NCBI GenBank assembly: GCA_035710745.1
Contig: DASTCX010000013.1
Location: forward strand, 62,001-126,000
Direction of reading: 5' to 3'
From: Candidatus Eremiobacteraceae bacterium
Lineage (GTDB): Bacteria; Vulcanimicrobiota; Vulcanimicrobiia; Eremiobacterales; Eremiobacteraceae
Length of the DNA: 64,000 nucleotides
The notes beneath the pieces were generated by a model. It searched no databases. It worked only from the letters and a program-made list of their open reading frames with translations, and was not told where the DNA came from. Position 1 is the stretch's first letter. The number at the start of each line of letters is the position of its first letter. A program made the translations under genes and the position numbers. Of this stretch, positions 42,911-50,939 are shown in pieces.

Positions 42911-43707
42911 CTCCGTCCGCCGGCCGCGGCGAGCGCTTTCGACGCTCGGCCGAGATGATGTTGGACGAACGCCTGCGTCGCGCGCTCGGGCGCGGCGAAC
43001 GCCGGCGTCACAAGCGCTTCCTCGAGCGACGCATCACGCGCCGCGCGAAGCGCCTCGAACTGCGCGCTCGTCAGCTTGACGATGAGGAACGATCGCCGCG
43101 TGTCGCCCTCTTCGCTCGATCCGAGGTCGAGACAACGCCGGCACACGAGTCCGCCCGCCTCCGGTGAAAGCGCCGCCTTACCGCCGGCGAAAGGCCGGCT
43201 CCCGAGCGGCGTGCCGCAGCGCGCGCACGCGTCGAGTTCCGGCGCGAATCCGAGCGCGCTCAATATCCTCAGTTCCATGACGACGCGCAGCGCGTCGAGC
43301 GAGCGCGTCGACGACGCGTCCTCTCCGGCCGGCTGTGCGGTCGCGCTTTGGAACTCGATGAGCAAATCGAAAAGTTCGGGTACCGCGAGGTCGGGTTCGC
43401 AAAGCCCGTCGATCACCTCGGCGATGTACGACGCGAGCGAGTACAACTCAGGCTCGACGACACGCTCCCACGCCGTGCTGATCAGGCGGGCGCTCGTGAT
43501 GACGTGGAGGCTGCGACCGGCATGGAGCGTCAAGGCCGAGCGCGCCATGAACTCGAGACGCGCGCCGAACTTGCTCTGCGTCTTGCGGACGCCCTTGGCG
43601 ACCGCCGTCAGCTTGCCGTGCTCGGCCGAGAAAAGCGTCAAGATGCGATCCGCCTCGCCGAGCGGGCGCATACGGAGGACGAAGGCGTCGACGGAATAGG
43701 TTCTCAT
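42907..43707 (-). CDS. recO: DNA repair protein RecO
   Basis: 266 residues. RecO binds single-stranded DNA and RecR to help load RecA. N-terminal OB domain: TYSVDAFVLRMRPLGEADRI, LFSAEHGKLTAVAKGVRK and FGARLEFMARSALTLHAGR. The helical C-terminal part has a four-cysteine zinc site, CARCGTPLG and GGLVCRRCLD, as in the Deinococcus and Bacillus type. Start ATG 43707 follows cdd by 39 bases. Length is usual (about 240-260). Confidence 0.93.
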   Translation of the reverse strand: MRTYSVDAFVLRMRPLGEADRILTLFSAEHGKLTAVAKGVRKTQSKFGARLEFMARSALTLHAGRSLHVITSARLISTAWERVVEPELYSLASYIAEVIDGLCEPDLAVPELFDLLIEFQSATAQPAGEDASSTRSLDALRVVMELRILSALGFAPELDACARCGTPLGSRPFAGGKAALSPEAGGLVCRRCLDLGSSEEGDTRRSFLIVKLTSAQFEALRAARDASLEEALVTPAFAAPERATQAFVQHHLGRASKALAAAGGRR

Positions 43708-43746
43708 GACGGGAGACGACGAGCGGCATCGCGTGCCGCCTGCGGA

Positions 43747-44169
43747 TCAGATGCCTGCGAGTTCGACCACCCCACCGGTGAACGGTGATGGATCCAGCGC
43801 TGATAGGCTCGTCACTTCGTGCGTGCCGTCGGGCCGGCAACGCAGCACGACCGCACCGCGCGAGAATTCGAGCAATGCCTGACGGCAAGCGCCGCACGGC
43901 AGAATGCCTGTCGGGCCTTCGCCGGCGACCGCGACCGCAACGATCGAGCGCACGCCCGCAGATATCGCGGCGCCGAGCGCCACGCGCTCCGCGCACATCG
44001 TGAGACCGAGCGATGCGTTTTCGACATTCGCGCCGGTGAACGTGCGACCGTCGGCCGACAACACGGCAGCGCCGACGTGGAACTGCGAATACGGGGCGTA
44101 CGCGTTCATCCGCGCCTCCCACGCATGCATCGCCAGCGTTTCGAGTTGCGGATCGTCAAGTCTAGGCAC
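43747..44169 (-). CDS. cdd: Cytidine deaminase
   Basis: 140 residues from GTG 44169. It deaminates cytidine and deoxycytidine in pyrimidine salvage, as a zinc tetramer. Motifs: MNAYAPYSQFHVGAAVLSADG, ENASLGLTMCAERVALGAAI with C59 and proton donor E61, and ILPCGACRQALLEF with C92 and C95. Overlaps the end of the CNNM gene by 8 bases, so translation is likely coupled. Standard length. Confidence 0.95.
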   Translation of the reverse strand: MPRLDDPQLETLAMHAWEARMNAYAPYSQFHVGAAVLSADGRTFTGANVENASLGLTMCAERVALGAAISAGVRSIVAVAVAGEGPTGILPCGACRQALLEFSRGAVVLRCRPDGTHEVTSLSALDPSPFTGGVVELAGI

Positions 44170-45472
44170 GCGTTTCCTCCCGACCGTGTTGACCGCCGGC
44201 GGCGTCGACGCTCGGCTTCTTGATTCGAACGGACAAAAGCCTCCTGCCGGATGTCTTTTCCACGACGAGCGTAAGACCGCCGTCTATCGAGAGATGTTCG
44301 CCCGGCATCGGGACACGCCCGAAGAGACCGAACGTGTATCCGCCGATGCTTTCGAAGTCCTCGGTCGGAAGATTGAGTCCAAGCTTCTCGTTCACATCAT
44401 CGATGTTCATACGCGCGTCGACTATGACGTCGCCGTTCGAGGCTTCCTTGATCTCCGGCGGGAGGTCTTGCTGTTCCGCGTCGTATTCGTCCATGATCTC
44501 GCCGACGATCTCTTCGAGCAGGTCTTCCATCGTCACGAGTCCCGCAGTCCCGCCGTACTCGTCGACGACGATCGCGACCGAGACTTTCTCCGCCTGCATC
44601 TCGCGCATGAGTTCATCCACAGGCTTGTTCTCGGGAATCGCTTTGACGGGACGCATAATCGAACGCAAGAGCGTATGCTCCTCGTCGCGCGAGACGGCGA
44701 GCAACAGTTCGCGATCGTGGACGACTCCCACGATGTGGTCGATGTTCTCTTCGTAGACCGGGAGCTTCGAATAGCCTTCCCGGATGACGAGCTCGACACC
44801 GCGGCTCACCGGGTCTTCGACATCGGCGCAGATCATGTCCGTCCTCGGCGTCATGACCTCGCGGACGACCGTATCGCCGAACTCGAAGATGGAGTGGATC
44901 ATCTCCTTTTCTTCTTCTTCGAGCGCGCCGTGCGTCTCCCCGACGCTTACGAGCGCCTTGATGTCCTCTTCCGTGACGTAGGGTCCCGGCGCGTTCGGGT
45001 CGCCCCCGAACAGACGTATGAGGAAATTCGTAAAGCCGACGAGTGCCCACGTGATGGGCCTGAGCAGCCGCGCCATGATGTTGAGGAATGGCGCCAAGCG
45101 CCGCGCCCAATGCGTCGGGTCTTGGACGACGATCATCTTCGGCAGCACTTCGGCGAAGACGAGCATGACGGCGGTCATGGCGGCGGTTGCCACGAGCACC
45201 GGTTTCCAGATGCCGTATTGGATCGCGGCCCAAGTCGCGAGCGAATCGGACGCGAGCAAGATGATCGTGTTGCCGACGAGGATCGTCGTCAGAAAGTCGT
45301 TGCGGTGGGTGACGAGTCGCTCGAGGTTTTTCGCGTCCTCGCCCTGCCGGTGCTGCAGCAGTCGAAGTCTGGAAAGCGCGAGCAACGCGCCTTCGGATGC
45401 CGCGAAGCACGCTGCGAGCAGGACCAGGATGGCGACGACGACCAGCGCGGTCGTACGAGGGTCCGAGATCAT
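44162..45472 (-). CDS. CNNM/CorC-type transporter (hemolysin C-like) with CBS domains
   Basis: 436 residues from ATG 45472 (MISDPRTTALVVV); a TTG two codons upstream is an alternative. DUF21 membrane domain with three to four helices (residues about 8-160: ALVVVAILVLLAACFAASEG, ILVGNTIILLASDSLA, PVLVATAAMTAVMLVFAEVL), then two CBS domains (VMTPRTDMICADVEDPV; LLRSIMRPVKAIPENKPVDE, EKVSVAIVVDEYGGTAGLV) and a C-terminal CorC/HlyC domain (DVNEKLGLNLPTEDFESIGG). CNNM proteins transport magnesium or sodium/magnesium. No SD is seen; a hairpin plus T run ends right before the start codon. Confidence 0.92.
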   Translation of the reverse strand: MISDPRTTALVVVAILVLLAACFAASEGALLALSRLRLLQHRQGEDAKNLERLVTHRNDFLTTILVGNTIILLASDSLATWAAIQYGIWKPVLVATAAMTAVMLVFAEVLPKMIVVQDPTHWARRLAPFLNIMARLLRPITWALVGFTNFLIRLFGGDPNAPGPYVTEEDIKALVSVGETHGALEEEEKEMIHSIFEFGDTVVREVMTPRTDMICADVEDPVSRGVELVIREGYSKLPVYEENIDHIVGVVHDRELLLAVSRDEEHTLLRSIMRPVKAIPENKPVDELMREMQAEKVSVAIVVDEYGGTAGLVTMEDLLEEIVGEIMDEYDAEQQDLPPEIKEASNGDVIVDARMNIDDVNEKLGLNLPTEDFESIGGYTFGLFGRVPMPGEHLSIDGGLTLVVEKTSGRRLLSVRIKKPSVDAAGGQHGREETRA

Positions 45473-45474
45473 CG

Positions 45475-45502
45475 TCAAAAATCGACCGGCGTTTCGCCGG
45501 TC
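45475..45502 (-). terminator. Hairpin and T run between dgkA and the CNNM gene
   Basis: 8-bp stem GACCGGCG/CGCCGGTC with loop AAA, then GATTTTTGAC in the minus-strand RNA, the form of an intrinsic terminator for the dgkA transcript. The T run ends just before the CNNM start codon, so it could also work as an attenuator. Confidence 0.65.
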
Positions 45503-45575
45503 TGACTACTGCCCGACGAATCGCTCAACGTACGTGCCCGAGGGTCATATGCACAACCGTTTCGACAGCTGGCGC

Positions 45576-45947
45576 TCACCGCCCCGCCAGTCTCAAGAGC
45601 ACGGCGCCGCCGTACAGATAGATTCCCGCGGCGACCGCCATCAAACTCGCGATGAGCACCGCGCCGGCGCCCGCGTGTTTCGCCGCACGGGCCAGCGGAT
45701 GATCGTCCGGCTGGACGAGATCGACGATATGCTCGAGGCTCGTGTTGAACAATTCCGCGGCGAGCACGAGACCTATCGCGGCGCAGAGCACGAGCCAGTG
45801 GATCGCGTCGAAACGGAGCAGCGCAGCGAGCCCGATCGCCACGACGGCGAGCCCGAGCTGCCTTCGAAAATTCGGCTGGTCGACAAACGCTTGCCGGATC
45901 CCGTCGATCGCATCGGCGAACGCGTTCGCGAAGCTCCGTTTAGCGAT
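45576..45947 (-). CDS. dgkA: Diacylglycerol/undecaprenol kinase DgkA with apparent ATC start
   Basis: 123 residues if initiated at ATC 45947. Three-helix kinase that phosphorylates diacylglycerol or undecaprenol. The only canonical start is GTG 45842, which would delete the first 35 residues, including the amphipathic start SFANAFADAIDGIRQAF and the NFRRQL turn that open this family. No ATG, GTG or TTG lies between an upstream in-frame TAA and that GTG. GGAGG lies 6 bases before the second of two ATC codons, inside the end of ybeY. Active-site spacing E65-x2-N68-x3-E72-x3-D76 (AAELFNTSLEHIVDLV) matches E. coli E69/N72/E76/D80. The residue aligned with E. coli E28 appears to be Gln24 (DQPNFR). 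Confidence 0.85.
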   Translation of the reverse strand: MAKRSFANAFADAIDGIRQAFVDQPNFRRQLGLAVVAIGLAALLRFDAIHWLVLCAAIGLVLAAELFNTSLEHIVDLVQPDDHPLARAAKHAGAGAVLIASLMAVAAGIYLYGGAVLLRLAGR

Positions 45948-46521
45948 GATCGTCCTCCGCTGTGAGATCTCGCATTAGCCGGCGCGTCAGACCGTGCATG
46001 CGCGCCGCCTCGCGGCGCTCGTGATGGTCGTATCCGCACAGATGGAGCGTGCCGTGCACGATCAGACGCTGCATCTCTTCGATGAGCGGCGCGCCGTACG
46101 CGCGCGCTTGACGCCGCGCGGTCTCCACCGACACGACGACGTCGCCAAAAGGCTCGCCCGCGCTGAGTCCGTCGTCGACGTCGAACGACAACACATCGGT
46201 CGCGCTATCTTTGGCGCGATATCGCTTGTTCAAGCGCCGGATCTCTTTGTCACCGGTCAATATGACGGCGACCTCTCCGACGATATGCGGTGCCGCCTTC
46301 CTCAGCGTCGCGATCACCGCGGCCTTGAGCGGCTTGACGTCGATCCGCCATCTTGCCGCACCGCGCACCGCAGCAGTTGGCGTCGTCTTCGCCTTGGCGC
46401 GAGGGGAGTCGCCTTCGCGGGCACGCGGCGATTCGGGAAATACTTGCCTTCCGCCGCTGTCTTCGGCCGCTTTCGCGGCCTCAGAACGCCCGCTTAAGGC
46501 GACCCCCTCGCGCCACGGCAT
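45940..46521 (-). CDS. ybeY: Endoribonuclease YbeY, with unusual N-terminal extension
   Basis: 193 residues from ATG 46521 just after the phoH stop; 142 residues if started at GTG 46368 (VRGAARWRIDVKPLKAAV), which fits normal YbeY better. YbeY is a zinc endoribonuclease for 16S rRNA maturation and ribosome quality control. The core is complete: VAVILTGDKEIRRLNKRYRA, KDSATDVLSFDVDDG, GDVVVSVETARRQA, and the zinc motif HGTLHLCGYDHHERREAARM. The extra N-terminal 50 residues (SGRSEAAKAAEDSGG etc.) overlap an inverted repeat at 46396-46514 and have no family match. Upstream phoH, downstream dgkA with coupled translation. Confidence 0.9.
   Translation of the reverse strand: MPWREGVALSGRSEAAKAAEDSGGRQVFPESPRAREGDSPRAKAKTTPTAAVRGAARWRIDVKPLKAAVIATLRKAAPHIVGEVAVILTGDKEIRRLNKRYRAKDSATDVLSFDVDDGLSAGEPFGDVVVSVETARRQARAYGAPLIEEMQRLIVHGTLHLCGYDHHERREAARMHGLTRRLMRDLTAEDDHR
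46396..46514. repeat. 119-bp inverted repeat element in the ybeY 5' region
   Basis: Arms of about 26 bases (46396-46421 and 46489-46514) with near-perfect complementarity around GGCGCGAGGGG and GTCGCCTT, differing at three positions. The centre holds a second palindrome GGCCGC/GCGGCC near 46465-46480. Translated in the N-terminal extension of YbeY. No target duplication identified. Confidence 0.6.
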
Positions 46522-46522
46522 T

Positions 46523-47497
46523 TCAGCGATCCGCAAGCGAGTATGCCGCGATGATCGCGCGGATGAGCGGATGGCGTACGACATCTGCCTCGGTCAGTTC
46601 GACGATCGCGATGTCCTTGACGTCTAAGAATAGTTTCGCCGCGTGGACGAGACCGGAATCGTTTCGACGCACTAAGTCTATCTGCGTCACGTCACCGCAG
46701 ACGACCATGCGCGAGTTGGCGCCGATGCGAGTGAGGAACATCTTCATCTGGTCGCGCGACGCGTTCTGGGCTTCGTCCAGGACGACGAAAGCATCGGCGA
46801 GCGTGCGGCCGCGCATATACGCGAGTGGGGCGACTTCGATCTGGCCACGCTCCACCGCCCTTTCGATCGCATTCGGCTCCATGATCTCGCCCAGCGCATC
46901 GAACAGCGGACGCAAGTAGGGATCGACTTTGGCTTGGAAATCGCCCGGCAGAAAGCCGAGGTTCTCGCCCGCCTCGACGGCCGGACGCGACAGCACGATT
47001 CGCTGGACTTCGCCGGCACGCAGGGCGGCAAGCGCCATGATCACGGCGAGAAACGTCTTGCCCGTGCCAGCGGGACCGACGGCAAACGTCAGCGTGTGCG
47101 AAGTGACGGCATCGACGAATGCGCGCTGGCCGTTTGTACGCGGTCGGACCGCGCGACCGCGCCGCGTCGTCGCGAGCACGCTTCCGGTCGAGATAAATCT
47201 CGACCGCTCCCCATCTTTATCGCGCGGATCGTCGGGCGTTTGAGCGTCGTTTGTCGACATTGTTGTGACGTCGTCAGCGGTCAAGAATTCGCCCGCGTCG
47301 GCCGCGTCGATCAAACGACGCAAGATGCTCGATGCTTTGTCCGTCGCATCGCGCGCGCCCGCGATCACCAGCTCATCGCCCTCGACGTGGATCGCCGCGT
47401 TGGTCGCTCGCTCGACGGCGTGAAGCACGCCGTCGAATTCGCCGAACAGCCGTATCCGATCGTCAAGGTCGGCGATGCTGACCCGTGTCTGCGTCAC
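46523..47497 (-). CDS. phoH: PhoH-like ATPase
   Basis: 324 residues. PhoH family P-loop ATPase, thought to act with YbeY in RNA metabolism; the two genes are adjacent in many bacteria. N-terminal KH-like part (EFDGVLHAVERATNAAIHV), then a linker, then the ATPase: GPAGTGKTFLAVIMALAAL (Walker A), AFVVLDEAQNASRDQMKMFL (Walker B), and GDVTQIDLVRRNDSGLV (sensor). The linker encodes ERSRFISTGS through a GGTCGA-family palindrome (47185-47206). Stop is one base before the ybeY ATG; the start overlaps the preceding gene by 4. Confidence 0.94.
   Translation of the reverse strand: MTQTRVSIADLDDRIRLFGEFDGVLHAVERATNAAIHVEGDELVIAGARDATDKASSILRRLIDAADAGEFLTADDVTTMSTNDAQTPDDPRDKDGERSRFISTGSVLATTRRGRAVRPRTNGQRAFVDAVTSHTLTFAVGPAGTGKTFLAVIMALAALRAGEVQRIVLSRPAVEAGENLGFLPGDFQAKVDPYLRPLFDALGEIMEPNAIERAVERGQIEVAPLAYMRGRTLADAFVVLDEAQNASRDQMKMFLTRIGANSRMVVCGDVTQIDLVRRNDSGLVHAAKLFLDVKDIAIVELTEADVVRHPLIRAIIAAYSLADR
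47185..47206. repeat. Palindromic repeat, copy 6, inside the phoH reading frame
   Basis: Arms CGGTCGAGA / TCTCGACCG around TAAA; encodes part of ERSRFISTGS in the linker between the KH-like and ATPase parts of PhoH. Confidence 0.8.
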
Positions 47498-48015
47498 CAG
47501 TCTTCAGGAGTGTGACCGCCGCCGCGGTGCGCCGCGCACGGACCGATGACGGCGCTTGCGACGATCGCTTGCGCCGCCGGCGGCAAGCTCGCGAGCAGCG
47601 TCGACAAGTTCACGTGCGTCGGCGCGAACAGCAACGACAAGTCGGGCGGGGATTGCATCTGCGAGGCGTCGCCGCCGGAGCCGAGATTGGCCAACGTCGA
47701 TGATGCCGAAATCGAAACGATCGGCGCCGGCCGCGCGACGGGCTGCGCGCTCTGAGCCGCTTGTACGGCCGTCGCCTGTGCGCGGGCCGCGGCGGCTGCC
47801 GTCAGTCGGCGCTGGAGCGCCAGGCGTACGTCCGCCGCCGTCATCTGCAACGCAGTCGACGTGTCGCTCGAGCTCGCCGCCTGCTGCGATTGCGCCGCTT
47901 GCCTGATCGCCTTCGACACCGACGTGAAAATCGCGTAGATGACGTAGAGGATGAACAGGAACGGGATAAAGTTCCCGAAGTCTGCTAAGTGCATCGCGGC
48001 GGCGACAGCGAGCAT
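47494..48015 (-). CDS. Membrane-anchored protein of unknown function, Ala/Gln-rich
   Basis: 173 residues. One N-terminal hydrophobic segment (FIPFLFILYVIYAIFTSV, about 16-33) followed by an Ala/Gln/Ser-rich, low-complexity helix (AIRQAAQSQQAASSS, ARAQATAVQAAQSAQPV) and a conserved-looking C-terminal stretch (LSTLLASLPPAAQAIVASAV). No domain recognised. It is placed between floA and phoH, with 6-base and overlap spacing, so it is in the floA operon. The composition suggests a flexible tether; orthologues in related genomes would help decide if it matters to FloA. Confidence 0.6.
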   Translation of the reverse strand: MLAVAAAMHLADFGNFIPFLFILYVIYAIFTSVSKAIRQAAQSQQAASSSDTSTALQMTAADVRLALQRRLTAAAAARAQATAVQAAQSAQPVARPAPIVSISASSTLANLGSGGDASQMQSPPDLSLLFAPTHVNLSTLLASLPPAAQAIVASAVIGPCAAHRGGGHTPEDW

Positions 48016-48021
48016 CGCGCG

Positions 48022-49047
48022 TTACGTTCCCTGCGGCGGCGCAGGTCCGGACGGCGGCGGCGTGGTCGGCGCTTGACCGCCGCCCGACGCCTGCGATATG
48101 GAATTGCGCATGTCGGTGTCCGCGAGGACATTGCGCATGCGGTAGTAGTCCATGACACCAAGATTGCCGCTGCGGAACGCGTCGGCGATTGCGGTCGGCA
48201 CGAGCGCTTCGGCCTCGGTCACCTTCGCGCGCATCGCTTGCGTCTGCGCCTTCATCTCCTGCTCTTGCGCTTGCGCCGCGTATTGACGTTCGGCGGCCTT
48301 CGCTTGCGCGACGCGCCGGTCGGCTTCCGCCTGGGCCGTCTGCAGCTCGGCGCCGATATTGCGTCCGACGTCGACGTCCGCGATGTCGATCGATACGATC
48401 TCGAACGCCGTGCCGGCGTCGAGCCCTTTCGAAAGCACCGTCTTGCTGATGTGATCGGGGTTCTCGAGGACTTCCTTGTAGTCGGCGCTGCCGCCGACCG
48501 CCGCGACGACGCCTTCGCCGACGCGTGCGATGATCGTCGGCTCGCCCGCGCCGCCGACGTACCGGTCGACGCTCGCGCGCACGGTGATCCGCGCTTTGAC
48601 GTTGAGCTGGATGCCGTCTTTCGCGACGCCTTGGAATGTCGGCGTCTCGATGACTTTCGGATTGACCGACGTCTGCAGCGCCTCGAGCGGGTTACGTCCG
48701 GCGAGGTCGATCGCGGTCGCGCGCTGCCACTCCATCGGGATCTGAGCGCGCTGGGCTGCGATGAGCGCGAGCACGACGTTGTCGATGTGCCCGCCTGCGA
48801 GGTAGTGCGCCTGCAACTGGTCGACGTTGATGTGCAGGCCGGCCTTGTTCGCAGTGACGAGGGCGTCGACGATCACCGATGGCGGAATCCTTATGAGCCG
48901 CATCCGTACCAAGCTGAAGATGCCGAGCGGCACGCCTGCGGCCCTCGCCCTGATCCAAAGCCCGAACGGGAAGTAGTAGATGAACACGAAGAACGCGATG
49001 ATCGCGACAAAAGCGATGACTATTACGAAGGGTCCGACGAGATCCAT
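48022..49047 (-). CDS. floA: Flotillin-like protein FloA
   Basis: 341 residues. FloA organises membrane microdomains. N-terminal membrane hairpin ([20 protein letters not shown]), then the YqfA/FloA family segments [59 protein letters not shown] and the SPFH-type middle, and a coiled coil ([20 protein letters not shown]). The C terminus is Pro/Gly-rich. The nfeD-floA pairing is standard for bacterial flotillins: nfeD is directly upstream. Confidence 0.93.
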   Translation of the reverse strand: MDLVGPFVIVIAFVAIIAFFVFIYYFPFGLWIRARAAGVPLGIFSLVRMRLIRIPPSVIVDALVTANKAGLHINVDQLQAHYLAGGHIDNVVLALIAAQRAQIPMEWQRATAIDLAGRNPLEALQTSVNPKVIETPTFQGVAKDGIQLNVKARITVRASVDRYVGGAGEPTIIARVGEGVVAAVGGSADYKEVLENPDHISKTVLSKGLDAGTAFEIVSIDIADVDVGRNIGAELQTAQAEADRRVAQAKAAERQYAAQAQEQEMKAQTQAMRAKVTEAEALVPTAIADAFRSGNLGVMDYYRMRNVLADTDMRNSISQASGGGQAPTTPPPSGPAPPQGT

Positions 49048-49062
49048 GCCCTCTCCCTTGCC

Positions 49063-50436
49063 TTAAGTGCGTTTGACGAAGATCTTGGAACCGGCTACAC
49101 GGTCCACACGAACAGTGGTCTGCGCCGGGATGAAGTCGCCTTCGGTCTGCACTTCGTAGCGCTGGCCGTCGATCGTGGCGAAACCGGCAGGCCGCAACTG
49201 CGAGATCGATACGCCCTCACGCCCCATGAGGTGTGAAAGGGTCGGCGCGGCGACGTATCCTTCCGAAGTCGACTGCGCGCTGGCGAATGCGAGCCTTTTG
49301 AGAAGTTCGCTCTCCGGCAGCCAGCGCAGCAAGATGACGAAGATGACGATGGATACGACGAGCGCCGCGGCCATGACGCCTACGCCGAGCAGCCAATACG
49401 CCGCCCCGAACGCGAGCACGATGCTCGCCATGATGAGAAGCGAGCCGACGATTCCTCCGACGCCGTGGCCGGGCAAGACGTGGAGCTCGAATAGCACCCC
49501 GATGACGCCGAGGACGAAAAGGCCGACGATCACTATCGTCGATGCACCGGCGATGATGTGCGCACCGAAGAACAGGCCGAATGCGAGCACGGCGATGAGC
49601 CCGGCGATGAAGTAGCGCGTCTGGAGCTCGATCCACAAACCGAGGAAGCCGATCGAGAGGAGCAGGCCGGAGATGAGCGGGTCCGATGCCCACTGAGCGA
49701 TCTGCTCGCCAAGCGTCGGCGCGTATGCGACGACCGGCGCGTCCTTGATGCCCGCGATGGCGAGAGCGCCTTCGTCGGTCGACGAAACGCCGTCGATGAA
49801 GTGATGCGCCATAGCCTCGGCCGGCGTGAGCGATAGGATATCGCCCTTCTTCTTCAGCCCGGGAATGACGACGTTCGGATCGACCATGCCGGCCGCTATC
49901 TGCGGATCGCGATGGTGTTGCTCGGCGAGCGATTCCATCTCGCTGCGGATCGCGGCGATCATCTTCGCGTCGACCGGTGTCTCGCCGCTCGGACCGAGCT
50001 CGATCGGCAGCGTCGCCCCCATGCTAGATCCGGGCGCCATGATGATCTTATCGCACACGAGCGCGATGAGCGCGCCGGCCGACCACGCGCGATCGGGTAC
50101 GAACGCGATCGTCTTGATGCCGGCTCCCTCGAGCGCGTCTTTGATCGCGTTCGCGTCGTCGACCGATCCGCCGTTGGTGGCGATGCGAAGGAGCACCGCC
50201 TGTGCACCGCTGGACTTCGCCTGGTCTATCGCGCCTTCGATACGATGCGCCATGCCGGCGTCGATCGTACCGTCGACGTCGACGGAGACGACGGACGCCT
50301 GCGAGTCGGCTGCAGAGGCGCGTTGGCCGTGGATGGCCGACACGAACAGACCCGCCGAACCGAATACGATACACGCAGCAAAGAACGCAGCCCGCATCTT
50401 GGCGCCTCGCTCGCGCCTGCGCGCGCGCTTCATCAC
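49063..50436 (-). CDS. NfeD-like membrane serine protease (NfeD1b)
   Basis: 457 residues. N-terminal signal peptide, then a ClpP-class serine protease domain with the nucleophile in AWSAGALIALVCDKI and the lysine in the later MAPGSSMGATLPI region, three to four transmembrane helices (SGLLLSIGFLGLWIELQ; GLIAVLAFGLFFGAHIIAG; TIVIVGLFVLGVIGVLFEL; AAYWLLGVGVMAAALVVSIV), and a C-terminal OB-fold NfeD domain (ISQLRPAGFATIDGQRYEVQ). Full-length NfeD cleaves stomatin/flotillin-type partners. The first ATG may be at codon 14 (MRAAFFAACIVFG). Overlaps yqeY by 4 bases. Confidence 0.93.
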   Translation of the reverse strand: MMKRARRRERGAKMRAAFFAACIVFGSAGLFVSAIHGQRASAADSQASVVSVDVDGTIDAGMAHRIEGAIDQAKSSGAQAVLLRIATNGGSVDDANAIKDALEGAGIKTIAFVPDRAWSAGALIALVCDKIIMAPGSSMGATLPIELGPSGETPVDAKMIAAIRSEMESLAEQHHRDPQIAAGMVDPNVVIPGLKKKGDILSLTPAEAMAHHFIDGVSSTDEGALAIAGIKDAPVVAYAPTLGEQIAQWASDPLISGLLLSIGFLGLWIELQTRYFIAGLIAVLAFGLFFGAHIIAGASTIVIVGLFVLGVIGVLFELHVLPGHGVGGIVGSLLIMASIVLAFGAAYWLLGVGVMAAALVVSIVIFVILLRWLPESELLKRLAFASAQSTSEGYVAAPTLSHLMGREGVSISQLRPAGFATIDGQRYEVQTEGDFIPAQTTVRVDRVAGSKIFVKRT

Positions 50437-50939
50437 GCCGCGCCCCTCGCGCTCATCTCTGCTTTGACCGCTTCCTGGATGGCCTTGCCGTCGGCCTGGT
50501 CCTTCAGCGCGGCCATTGCGGCCTTCATCGCGTCGCCGAATTTCGCATCGGCGGCGAGCCCGGCCAATGCCGACTTGACGGCCGCTTGCAGCGCCTCGCC
50601 CGACATGCGCGCAGGCAGATACTCTTCGAGAATCGTGCGTTCGCGCTGTTCTTTGTCGGCAAGATCGAGGCGCCCGGCCTTCGTGAACTCCTCGATCGAG
50701 TCGTTGCGCTGCTTGACTTGCTTGCGCAACACGTCGAGCTGCTCCTCATCGGAAAGCTGTGTGTTGCGTTCGATGGTTCGATACTTCATGGCGGAAATAG
50801 CCATGCGAAGCGTGCCGGTGCGCTCTGCGTCGCGCGCCTTCATCGCGTCTTTGAGATCGGCGTTCAACCGGTCGATGGTCGACGTTGCAGCATTCCCCCG
50901 GTGCGCCCACTTCCGCGCTCGCCCGCCCTCGTCCCGCAC
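50433..50939 (-). CDS. yqeY: YqeY family protein (GatB-related amidotransferase-like)
   Basis: 168 residues from GTG 50939, which has a GGAGG six bases upstream; that SD decides the start and gives a 15-residue extension before the family start (IDRLNADLKDAMKARD). YqeY is homologous to the C-terminal helical domain of GatB, the tRNA-dependent amidotransferase subunit, and may bind tRNA. Motifs: TLRMAISAMKYRTIERN, DEEQLDVLRKQVKQRNDSIE, EYLPARMSGEALQAAV, FGDAMKAAMAALKDQADGKA. It is divergent from rpsU and in the nfeD operon. An adjacent unrelated ATG frame in the leader is not used. Confidence 0.88.
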   Translation of the reverse strand: MRDEGGRARKWAHRGNAATSTIDRLNADLKDAMKARDAERTGTLRMAISAMKYRTIERNTQLSDEEQLDVLRKQVKQRNDSIEEFTKAGRLDLADKEQRERTILEEYLPARMSGEALQAAVKSALAGLAADAKFGDAMKAAMAALKDQADGKAIQEAVKAEMSARGAA

